Below, in pieces: positions 1-6,796 of a stretch of DNA of 12,120 nt; positions within the stretch are counted from its first letter, which is position 1; each line of letters opens with the position of its first letter. The translations under genes were made by a program, and so were the position numbers. Source of the DNA: Acidobacteriota bacterium. GTDB lineage: Bacteria; Acidobacteriota; Polarisedimenticolia; JAPUIV01. The stretch is taken from contig JAPUIV010000214.1 in NCBI GenBank assembly GCA_027296665.1, positions 1-12,120 of the forward strand, in the 5' to 3' direction. The notes beneath the pieces were generated by a model, which did no database searches, was not told the DNA's origin, and saw only the letters and a list, made by a program, of their open reading frames with translations.

Positions 1-4
1 CTCT

Positions 5-1192
5 GTGCATCTCAATGAGTTGTTGAAAATCGCCATCGACAGGAAGGCCTCCGATCTGCACATGAAGGTAGGGAGCCACCCGGTGATCCGGGTAAGCGGA
101 AAACTGATTCCCCTGTCGGAGATCCGCCGGATGACCCAGGAGGATACCATCGCCATGACCTTCGGGATCATGAGCGGTAGGCAGAAACAGAAATTCAAGG
201 ATCACTATGAAATCGACATTGCCTATTCGGTCCCGGGCCTCGGCCGGTTCCGGGTGAACGTTTTCCAGCAGAGGGGCACGGTGGGAATGGTTCTACGCGT
301 AATTCCCGCCAAGATCCTCACCTTCAAGGATCTCCATCTTCCCCCGGTTCTCGAAACGATCGCGGAGGAGAGCCGCGGTATCGTCCTGGTGACGGGGACG
401 ACCGGCAGCGGAAAATCGACCACCCTGGCCGCGTTGGTCGATTACATCAATACCCAAAGGACCGAACATATCATGACCATCGAGGACCCGATCGAGTTTC
501 TCCACCGGGACAAAAAAAGCCTCGTGAACCAGAGGGAAGTGGAGGTCGACACCAAATCGTTCGCCAGCGCCATTCGTAGCGCTCTCCGGCAGGATCCCGA
601 CGTCATCCTGGTCGGTGAAATGCGGGACTACGAAACGATCGAAACGGCCCTCACGGCCGCCGAAACAGGACACCTGGTTCTGAGCACCCTTCACACCCTG
701 GACGCCACCGAGACGGTTCACCGGATCATCTCGGTTTTCCCCCCGCATCAGCAAAAACAGATCCGTTTGCAGCTGGCAGGGGTACTCAAGGCGGTGGTCT
801 CCATGCGGCTCATTCCTCGAGCGGATGGCCACGGCCGGGTTCCGGCCATTGAAGTCCTCCGTACCACCGGCTTTATCCGGGACTGCATCGAGAATAAGGA
901 AAAGACCAAGCTGATTCGCGGGGCGATTGCCGCCGGAACTTCCCAGTACGCCATGCAAACCTTTGATCAATCAATCTTCAGCCTGTACAAGAAGGAGTTG
1001 ATCACGCTGGAAGAAGCCCTCCGCCGGGCAACCAACCCCGAGGAGTTCAAGCTCAAAATCCAGGGGATTGAATCGACGGCCGAGATGTCCCAGAGGGAGA
1101 TGGAAAACTCTCTCCAGGGCCCCGAAATGAGAGGGGGAAAGAAATCCGATTCTCCCTTTGAACTTTCGAGAGCCACGTTCCGGAAGGACTGA
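5..1192 (+). CDS. pilT: Type IV pilus retraction ATPase, PilT/PilU family
   Basis: This is a cytoplasmic hexameric motor ATPase that powers pilus retraction at the inner-membrane base of the type IV pilus. The 395-residue reading frame opens at GTG (5-7) with a typical PilT N-terminus (HLNELLKIAIDRKASDLH). It has a Walker A motif GTTGSGKST (131-139), an Asp box TIEDPIEF (158-165), a Walker B with catalytic Glu in DPDVILVGEMRD (197-208) and a His box TGHLVLSTLHT (221-231). The PilT C-terminal AIRNLI motif is replaced by FIRDCI (290-295), and the following MQTFDQSIF resembles PilU and related paralogues, so it may be a PilT paralogue rather than the main retraction motor. A polar tail of about 40 residues follows the conserved core. 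Only 4 nt precede the GTG, so an upstream start outside the window cannot be excluded. The family call is firm; the PilT-versus-PilU assignment is not. Confidence 0.9.
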   Translation: MHLNELLKIAIDRKASDLHMKVGSHPVIRVSGKLIPLSEIRRMTQEDTIAMTFGIMSGRQKQKFKDHYEIDIAYSVPGLGRFRVNVFQQRGTVGMVLRVIPAKILTFKDLHLPPVLETIAEESRGIVLVTGTTGSGKSTTLAALVDYINTQRTEHIMTIEDPIEFLHRDKKSLVNQREVEVDTKSFASAIRSALRQDPDVILVGEMRDYETIETALTAAETGHLVLSTLHTLDATETVHRIISVFPPHQQKQIRLQLAGVLKAVVSMRLIPRADGHGRVPAIEVLRTTGFIRDCIENKEKTKLIRGAIAAGTSQYAMQTFDQSIFSLYKKELITLEEALRRATNPEEFKLKIQGIESTAEMSQREMENSLQGPEMRGGKKSDSPFELSRATFRKD

Positions 1193-1231
1193 AGGACGCC
1201 CCCCCCGGAACGACCTGCAAAAACGCGATTC

Positions 1232-1276
1232 CCCGCCGTGACGAACCCTACATGTTTGGGATAAGATCTCGGCGGG
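1232..1276 (+). promoter_or_regulatory. Candidate leader hairpin masking the alaS ribosome binding site
   Basis: CCCGCCG at 1232-1238 is perfectly complementary to CGGCGGG at 1270-1276. The right arm runs into the GGGAGG Shine-Dalgarno (1274-1279) of alaS, so folding of the mRNA leader would partly hide the site. E. coli AlaRS is known to repress its own gene, although by binding DNA at the promoter. A feedback role here is inference only. If transcription starts inside the loop (a weak -10-like TAAGAT lies at 1263-1268), the hairpin would not form in that transcript. Confidence 0.3.
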
Positions 1277-1279
1277 AGG
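1274..1279 (+). promoter_or_regulatory. Shine-Dalgarno site supporting the TTG start of alaS
   Basis: GGGAGG ends 9 nt before TTG at 1289. Translation from this TTG gives MKGNDVRRNFLEYFQVRGH, which matches the usual AlaRS N-terminus in register. No ATG or GTG start fits as well, so the rare TTG start is preferred. Confidence 0.7.
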
Positions 1280-1288
1280 CGAGTTAAC

Positions 1289-3973
1289 TTGAAAGGGAAT
1301 GACGTTCGGCGGAATTTCCTGGAATATTTCCAGGTTCGGGGTCATCGGGTTGTGGCTAGCTCGCCTCTTGTGCCTGCCAGAGACCCTTCCCTGCTATTCA
1401 CCAACGCAGGGATGAATCAATTCAAGGATCTGTTCCTCCAAAGGGAAAAACGAACGTACACCAAGGCCGCCTCCTGCCAGAAATGTCTCCGTGTAAGCGG
1501 TAAACACAATGACCTGGAACAGGTGGGGGTGACCCCCCGGCACCATACCTTCTTCGAGATGCTGGGTAATTTCTCCTTCGGAGATTACTTCAAAAGAGAG
1601 GCGATCGGGTTTGCCTGGGACCTGCTCACCGGTTCCCTGGGGCTTCCGGTTGACCGTCTCTGGGTGTCAGTCTTCGAGAAGGATGAGGAGTCTGCGAAGA
1701 TCTGGGAATCCGAAATCGGTGTGCACACCGATCGAATCATCCGTCTGGGCGAGAAAGACAATTTCTGGCAGATGGGGGACACCGGGCCTTGCGGTCCATG
1801 CTCCGAAATCCATTTTGACCGGGGAATCGCTCTCGGGTGCGGAAAGCCGGATTGCGGGGTCGCCTGTGATTGCGATCGCTTCACCGAACTGTGGAATCTG
1901 GTCTTCATCGAATTCAATAGGGATGCGGAGGGAAACCTCAATCCTCTTCAGCAGAAGGGGATCGATACGGGAATGGGATTGGAACGAATTGTTGCTGTTC
2001 TTCAGGGCGTGGGCAGCAATTATGAAACCGACCTGTTCCAGCCTTTGCTGAATTCGATTTCCGGAATTTGCGGGAAGCGATACGGAGAAGAGAAGAGAGC
2101 CGACATCTCGTTCCGGGTGATTGCCGATCACATCCGCAGCATCTCATTTCTGATCGCGGATGGGGTTGTCCCGGCCAACGACAACCGGGGATACGTTCTT
2201 CGCCGGATTCTCCGGAGGGCCATCCGCCACGGCCGCAAACTTGGATTGGAGGATCCTTTTCTCTGGCAGCTCACGGATCAGGTTGTGCTGGAAATGGGCC
2301 CCGCCTATCCGGAACTTGTCTCGTCCCGAAAGGTTATTTCCCGGATTTGCCGCAGGGAGGAAGAGAGATTCCGCGACACCTACCAGATCGGTTCCCGGCT
2401 CATGGAAGAGGTAATGTCGAAGTTGCGTTCGAAAGGGGTGGGAACCGTTCCCGGTGACGACATGTTTCTTTTGTATGACACCTACGGGATGCCGATCGAC
2501 TTCCAGGAGGAGATGGCCGAGGAGAAGGGGCTCGCCCTGGATCGAACCGGGTTCGAGAAGAGACTCGATCGGCAGAGGCAGAAGGCGAGGAAGGCCTGGC
2601 GGGGCGGGAGGGGAATGGAAGCGGGCACCGCGTATCACGAATTCCTTCCCGAGGACTGCAGCAAGTTCCTCGGATACCAGTCCACCGTGATCGAGGATTG
2701 CAAGGTCCTGGCGGTTCTCGCCGACAGCAAGCCGACCTCGGAGCTGCGGGAAGGGCAGGAGGGTGAGGTTCTTCTGGAGATCACTCCCTTTTACCCGGAG
2801 GGAGGCGGACAGGTCGGTGACCGGGGGATCTTGACCTTCGGTGCGGGGACCGCCCGGGTGGTTCAGACTCACAGCCCTGTTCCCGGCATGATCCTGCATC
2901 AGGTTCGACAGGTGTCGGGGCGGATCGCCAAGGGGGATCGGGTCACCGCAACCGTGGATGCGGAATTGCGGCGGGACACGGCCCGGAATCATACCGCGAC
3001 ACATCTCCTTCATGCCGCCCTGAGGAGAACCCTGGGGGAACATGTCAAGCAGGCGGGTTCCTATGTCGGGCCCGATCGTCTCCGGTTCGACATCAACCAT
3101 TTTGCTCCGATCGATCCATCGACCCGCCAAGAGGTGGAGGATCTGGTGTGGAGGAAGATTCTCGAAGACATACCCCTCCAGGTGGAAGAAATGCCGATCG
3201 ATGATGCTCTCGCGGCGGGTGCCATCGCCCTGTTCGGGGAAAAATACGGTGATAGTGTGCGCGTGGTCCGTATCGGCGATTTCAGCGTGGAGCTTTGCGG
3301 CGGCACCCATGTCGGCAGGACCGGGGAGATCGGAGAATTTTCTCTCATGGATGACAGCAGTATCTCGGCGGGCGTTCGGCGCCTCGAGGCCTTCAGTGGA
3401 GGCGGAGCGGGAAACCTGCGCCGGCGGGACAGATCGATCCTCGACCGGTTGGAATTGGTGCTCAAAACCGGAAGGGAACAGATCCCCGATGGGGTTCGCC
3501 ATCTGGTGGAACAGCATAAGGCCCAGCAAAAAGAGATCGGGGACTTGCGCGGCCGCCTGCTGGCCGGAGGTGGGTCCGGGGAAGATGTCCGCATCGATCG
3601 AGCCGGCCCCGTCCAGGTAGTATCCCGGCGGGTGGAGGGGGCCCGTCCCGGAGAGCTGCGCCTCTTGGCCGATCGAATTCGAAACCGGTATCGCCCCTCG
3701 ATAGTGATTCTCGGTACCATCTCGGGAGAGAAAGGCTTCCTCAACCTGTCCCTTACCAAAGATCTGTTAAAACAATTGAGCGCAAAAAAGATTCTGCAAT
3801 CGGTTGTGAAAACAGGGGGGTACCGCGGCGGGGGGAGGAACGACCTCGCCGAGGCGGGGGGGGAGGCGACCCGGCTGGATGAGGTCCTGGAAAAGGCCCG
3901 TGCCGCGGCGTGCGACGCCGCCCTCTCCCTGTCCGGGAAAGGCGAAGGGAAAGGATCCGGTGGGAACCCATGA
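1289..3973 (+). CDS. alaS: Alanyl-tRNA synthetase
   Basis: This enzyme charges tRNA-Ala with alanine in the cytoplasm and hydrolyses mischarged Ser- and Gly-tRNA-Ala. The product is 894 residues, normal for bacterial AlaRS. It begins at TTG. The class II catalytic core includes the signature DPSLLFTNAGMNQFKD near residues 32-47 and GDTGPCGPCSEIHFD near 163-177. The editing domain carries the zinc and catalytic set H568, H572 (HTATH) and C670, H674 (CGGTH). The C-terminal C-Ala domain ends with the glycine-rich GGGRNDLAEAGG. A run of eight G residues (3856-3863) lies in this last motif, but the frame is correct on both sides. The gene follows pilT after 96 nt and overlaps the transglycosylase gene by ATGA, so the two are probably cotranscribed. 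The pilT/alaS pairing is seen in some Gram-negative recA-region neighbourhoods (recalled, not checked). Confidence 0.98.
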   Translation: MKGNDVRRNFLEYFQVRGHRVVASSPLVPARDPSLLFTNAGMNQFKDLFLQREKRTYTKAASCQKCLRVSGKHNDLEQVGVTPRHHTFFEMLGNFSFGDYFKREAIGFAWDLLTGSLGLPVDRLWVSVFEKDEESAKIWESEIGVHTDRIIRLGEKDNFWQMGDTGPCGPCSEIHFDRGIALGCGKPDCGVACDCDRFTELWNLVFIEFNRDAEGNLNPLQQKGIDTGMGLERIVAVLQGVGSNYETDLFQPLLNSISGICGKRYGEEKRADISFRVIADHIRSISFLIADGVVPANDNRGYVLRRILRRAIRHGRKLGLEDPFLWQLTDQVVLEMGPAYPELVSSRKVISRICRREEERFRDTYQIGSRLMEEVMSKLRSKGVGTVPGDDMFLLYDTYGMPIDFQEEMAEEKGLALDRTGFEKRLDRQRQKARKAWRGGRGMEAGTAYHEFLPEDCSKFLGYQSTVIEDCKVLAVLADSKPTSELREGQEGEVLLEITPFYPEGGGQVGDRGILTFGAGTARVVQTHSPVPGMILHQVRQVSGRIAKGDRVTATVDAELRRDTARNHTATHLLHAALRRTLGEHVKQAGSYVGPDRLRFDINHFAPIDPSTRQEVEDLVWRKILEDIPLQVEEMPIDDALAAGAIALFGEKYGDSVRVVRIGDFSVELCGGTHVGRTGEIGEFSLMDDSSISAGVRRLEAFSGGGAGNLRRRDRSILDRLELVLKTGREQIPDGVRHLVEQHKAQQKEIGDLRGRLLAGGGSGEDVRIDRAGPVQVVSRRVEGARPGELRLLADRIRNRYRPSIVILGTISGEKGFLNLSLTKDLLKQLSAKKILQSVVKTGGYRGGGRNDLAEAGGEATRLDEVLEKARAAACDAALSLSGKGEGKGSGGNP

Positions 3974-4674
3974 CCGCCGCAACCCGGTTGGCGATCCTGC
4001 TTCTTGCCCTTTCCCTGTCCGTTTTCAAAGTTCATGGCGGGGATACCTTCTATTACGGGGAGTCGGATGGGACGATCCTGCTTACCAATATTCCCTCCGG
4101 AAACCATCTTCGACCCTTGCGCCGCGAAGAGGGCGGCATTCTTCCGAGAAAGGGGCAGACACCCTTTGGCGCCATCATCCGGGAGGCGGCAATTCAGGCA
4201 GGCTTGAATGAGGATCTACTTCTGGCCGTCATCGCGGTGGAATCGGATTTCCGCCCCGGGGCCGTATCCCCCAAGGGGGCGATGGGACTCATGCAACTCA
4301 TGCCGGATACCGCGGATGCCCTCGGAGTGGCCCGTCCTTTCGATCCTCGCGAGAATGTCCAGGCGGGTGCCTTGCATCTCCGGAGACTCCTGGACCGGTT
4401 CGGAGGTGATCTCGAACTGGCCCTGGCGGCATATAATGCCGGTGAGCAGCGGGTCCGGGAAAGTGGCGCGGTTCCTCCCTTCCCCGAAACCCGCCGCTAC
4501 GTGGACCAGATCATGGCTCGTCTGTCCCCTTCCTCCCGGTCGCGGAGCGTTCATGAGGCACGATCTCCGATCCCCGTCTTGCCGCAGGAGAAGCGGATTT
4601 TTATCTATGTCGACGAAAACGGGATCACCAAGTTCACCGATATTCCGAAAGGGGCAGGGAAGCCGATCCAGTAG
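3970..4674 (+). CDS. Exported lytic transglycosylase (SLT domain) with DUF4124-like ends
   Basis: This protein is predicted to cleave peptidoglycan glycan strands in the periplasm, forming 1,6-anhydromuramic ends. ATG at 3970 overlaps the alaS stop (ATGA) and places a hydrophobic signal peptide at residues about 5-23 of a 234-residue protein; the frame is open further upstream, but that would bury the signal. The SLT fold spans about 66-182: catalytic Glu91 in AVESDF, then GLMQLMP (106-112) and AAYNAGE (153-159). Short beta-type modules resembling DUF4124 occur at both ends: FYYGESDGTILLTNIP (27-42) and IFIYVDENGITKFTDIP (210-226). DUF4124 normally appears as a single N-terminal module, so two copies around one SLT domain is uncommon. 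No lipobox Cys is visible at the signal-peptide end, so it is probably soluble or retained by its signal anchor. Confidence 0.9.
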   Translation: MTAATRLAILLLALSLSVFKVHGGDTFYYGESDGTILLTNIPSGNHLRPLRREEGGILPRKGQTPFGAIIREAAIQAGLNEDLLLAVIAVESDFRPGAVSPKGAMGLMQLMPDTADALGVARPFDPRENVQAGALHLRRLLDRFGGDLELALAAYNAGEQRVRESGAVPPFPETRRYVDQIMARLSPSSRSRSVHEARSPIPVLPQEKRIFIYVDENGITKFTDIPKGAGKPIQ

Positions 4675-4696
4675 ATCCGTTTCCGGCCTCTCCAGC

Positions 4697-5626
4697 TTGT
4701 CCTCCTACCAACCCCCTCCCTACAGGCACCTGAGCCGTTACTTGCGCGAACGTTTCGGTGGCCCGGTTTTCCGTGTCCCGCTGGAAGGAGGTTTTACCTG
4801 TCCCAATCGGGATGGACGGATTGCCTTCGGTGGTTGCCTGTTTTGTGATTCCGGCGGTTCCGCTGCCCGTCCTGAACGGAGGGGAATGCCGATTCGTGAC
4901 CAGATGGAAAAGGGGATGGAATGGCTCCGTTCCAGGTTCGGGGCGGAAAAATTCCTGGCCTACTTTCAATCCTTCACCAACACATACGCGCCTCCGGATC
5001 GATTGCGGGAACTGTATGATTCCGCCTTGGTCCACCCCGATGTCATTGGCCTTTGCATCGGCACACGGCCCGATTGCGTTCCCGGACCGGTTCTCGATCT
5101 GCTGGAGTCCTACCGCGATCGCCGCTACGTCCTGGTGGAAATGGGCCTGGAATCGGTCCGGGATCAGACACTGGACAGTATGAACCGCGGGCACACCGTC
5201 GAGCAGTTCCGGGACGCGGTGCGGAGAACTCGCGGCCGGGGGCTTGAGGTATGCGCCCACATCATTCTGGGGTTTCCTGGAGAAGGGCGCCGGGAAGCGG
5301 TCCAGGCGGCCAGGGAATTCAATCTTCTCCAGGTGGAGGGAGTCAAGGTGCACCTGCTCCACGTGTTGCGGGATAGCCCCCTGGAGAGGATCCACCGGAG
5401 AGGGGCTTTACCCTTGCTCGAACGCCGGAAATATGTGTCGTTGGTGGTCGATTTCCTGGAACGACTGCGGCCGGATACAGTGATCCATAGGCTCACCGGC
5501 GAAGCTCCCCCTTCCCGTTTGATCGCACCTCTCTGGTGTCTGGACAAGCAGGGTGTCCTGCGGGAGATAAAGATGGAAATGAAAAGGAGAGGAACCTGGC
5601 AAGGAAAACAGTTCCAAATGGCATGA
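4697..5626 (+). CDS. TIGR01212/YhcC family radical SAM protein
   Basis: This is a radical S-adenosylmethionine enzyme of the COG1242 (E. coli YhcC) family; the substrate is not established. From TTG at 4697 the product is 309 residues, near family length. The cluster ligands are C35, C47 and C50 in FTCPNRDG and GGCLFC, a CX11CX2C spacing characteristic of this family rather than the classic CX3CX2C. Other family blocks are YFQSFTNTYAP (89-99), GLCIGTRPDC (118-127), LVEMGLES (146-153) and HIILGFPGE (188-196). The start is uncertain. The TTG lacks a good ribosome site but leaves the usual short leader before CPNRDG. An in-frame ATG at 4607 has AGGAG upstream but would overlap the transglycosylase by 68 nt and add an unconserved 30-residue tail. 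The gene lies 22 nt after the transglycosylase and overlaps the deaminase gene by ATGA. Confidence 0.88.
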   Translation: MSSYQPPPYRHLSRYLRERFGGPVFRVPLEGGFTCPNRDGRIAFGGCLFCDSGGSAARPERRGMPIRDQMEKGMEWLRSRFGAEKFLAYFQSFTNTYAPPDRLRELYDSALVHPDVIGLCIGTRPDCVPGPVLDLLESYRDRRYVLVEMGLESVRDQTLDSMNRGHTVEQFRDAVRRTRGRGLEVCAHIILGFPGEGRREAVQAAREFNLLQVEGVKVHLLHVLRDSPLERIHRRGALPLLERRKYVSLVVDFLERLRPDTVIHRLTGEAPPSRLIAPLWCLDKQGVLREIKMEMKRRGTWQGKQFQMA

Positions 5627-6651
5627 ATCAATCTCTTTTCGGCCTCCCGAAGGTAGAACTTCACGTGCATCTGGAGGGCACCATTCGCCGGGAAATTCTG
5701 GAAAAAATCGGGCGGCGGAACAACACCCTGCCCGTTAAGGAGACGGGAGCCTTTCTGGAAAGGATCTACCGTTCCGGGGGGGATCTTAGCAGCTTTCTTC
5801 GCCGGTTCGCCGCCGTTTGCCACCACTTGCGCTCCCCCATCGATTTCTATCTTGCGGCTCGTGATTATGGGAAGCAACTCAGCCGGCAGGGCGTCCTCTA
5901 CGCCGAGATCCATCTTTCGGTGCAAATATTCACCAGGAGGGGAATTCCCCTACAGCCTATCCTGTCAGCGGTGGACGAGGCATTCGAGGAGGCGTACCGG
6001 GAATCCGGGCTGATGTTGCGGCTGATCCTGGATGGAGTCCGCCAGTGGGGGCCCGGATCGATGCTGGAGCTGGTGGAGATGGCCGAAGGCACCAGGCGGT
6101 GGAAAGTGGTGGGAATAGGATTGGGCGGGGATGAGAACTCGTTTCCGGCCGAAAGTTTCCGCGAGGCCTTCCGTGCGGCACGGGATCGGGGATGGAAGAC
6201 CACCGTTCACGCCGGCGAGGCAGGAGGGCCGGATTCCGTCCGCGATGCAGTGGAAATTCTGAAAGTCGATCGGATTGGCCATGGAGTTAGGGCCGCGGGG
6301 GATCCTTCTGTCCTTGATCTTCTGGCCCGATGTCAGATCCCGATCGATCTGTGTCCAACAAGCCAGAGAGAAACCGGGGCCGTTGCGAAAAACGACATTT
6401 ATCCCCTGCGAACCTTCCTGGACCGGGGAATCCCGGTGACCATCGGTTCGGACGATCCGGCACTGTTTCAAACGGACCTGACCAATGAGCTGTCATGGTT
6501 GCAGGGCCACTGCGGCCTCTCTCCGGAAGATCTGGTTAGGGTGGAACGGAATGGTTTGGAGGCGATCTTCTGTGAGCCGGAGGTACGCCGGCGACTGGGA
6601 GCGATTTTCCATGCCGGGATCCGCTCCTGGCAAAGAAACCGTACCGATTAG
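5623..6651 (+). CDS. add: Adenosine deaminase family metal-dependent deaminase
   Basis: This is an amidohydrolase-fold enzyme that hydrolytically deaminates a purine. Adenosine is the default substrate, but adenine and aminodeoxyfutalosine are handled by close relatives. The 342-residue product starts at ATG 5623, overlapping the upstream stop (ATGA). MNQSLFGLPKVELHVHLEGT places the metal ligands H14 and H16 where expected. The remaining active-site set is H197 and Glu199 in HAGE, H220 in RIGHG, and D277/D278 in GSDDP. The block that is commonly CPTSN reads CPTSQ (244-248). A longer in-frame GTG at 5536 would overlap the radical SAM gene by 91 nt and add an unconserved leader. No menaquinone (mqn) genes are nearby, so the futalosine role has no support from context. 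The family is certain; the substrate is not. Confidence 0.9.
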   Translation: MNQSLFGLPKVELHVHLEGTIRREILEKIGRRNNTLPVKETGAFLERIYRSGGDLSSFLRRFAAVCHHLRSPIDFYLAARDYGKQLSRQGVLYAEIHLSVQIFTRRGIPLQPILSAVDEAFEEAYRESGLMLRLILDGVRQWGPGSMLELVEMAEGTRRWKVVGIGLGGDENSFPAESFREAFRAARDRGWKTTVHAGEAGGPDSVRDAVEILKVDRIGHGVRAAGDPSVLDLLARCQIPIDLCPTSQRETGAVAKNDIYPLRTFLDRGIPVTIGSDDPALFQTDLTNELSWLQGHCGLSPEDLVRVERNGLEAIFCEPEVRRRLGAIFHAGIRSWQRNRTD

Positions 6652-6653
6652 AA

Positions 6654-6683
6654 TTGACAAAAACCCATTTTCGGGGTAATAAT
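6654..6683 (+). promoter_or_regulatory. Sigma70-like promoter upstream of the XRE-TPR gene
   Basis: A perfect -35 hexamer TTGACA (6654-6659) is followed after 18 nt by AATAAT (6678-6683), 5 of 6 to the -10 consensus. It sits immediately after the deaminase stop, in an AT-rich patch that contrasts with the GC-rich surroundings. The spacer holds a small dyad, ACCC (6663-6666) with GGGT (6674-6677). A second TTGACA at 6685-6690 has no convincing -10 partner. Confidence 0.5.
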
Positions 6684-6700
6684 ATTGACATTCCTTGATT

Positions 6701-6716
6701 CGGCACGTCATCTGCA
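6701..6716 (+). promoter_or_regulatory. Possible sigma54 (-24/-12) promoter element
   Basis: CGGCACGTCATCTGCA has the invariant GG (6702-6703) and GC (6714-6715) exactly 10 nt apart. It agrees at most positions with TGGCACG-N4-TTGCA/T. Start of transcription would fall near 6727, about 70 nt before the regulator's ATG. Such matches arise by chance in GC-rich DNA, and no bacterial enhancer-binding protein gene lies in the window, so support is modest. Confidence 0.25.
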
Positions 6717-6796
6717 TCTTCGGGCGAGCGCTCCGGGTCTCGGAGGGGGAAGCTCCGGAACGTCCGCGTTTCCCAGGCGCTGGGAAAGAGGGTTCT

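Noticed and set aside
1176..1212. Inverted repeat CGTTCCGG (1176-1183) / CCGGAACG (1205-1212) at the end of pilT as a terminator
   Set aside because: The loop is 21 nt and no T tract follows the right arm, so it does not fit a Rho-independent terminator.
1866..1880. GCGATCGC (also near 5110) as a cyanobacterial HIP1-type repeat
   Set aside because: Only two copies occur in 12 kb of GC-rich DNA, both within codons of conserved genes, which chance explains.
2144..3529. Long antisense open frame inside alaS
   Set aside because: It is a shadow of the GC-rich alaS codons, has no recognisable domain, and the sense strand encodes an intact AlaRS.
4634..5395. Long antisense open frame opposite the radical SAM gene
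   Set aside because: The sense strand carries the full cluster motif and family blocks; the antisense translation shows no family features.
6695..6796. Upstream TTG extension of the XRE-TPR gene
   Set aside because: It would add 34 arginine/proline-rich residues overlapping the promoter elements; ATG 6797 has a ribosome site and begins the normal HTH N-terminus.
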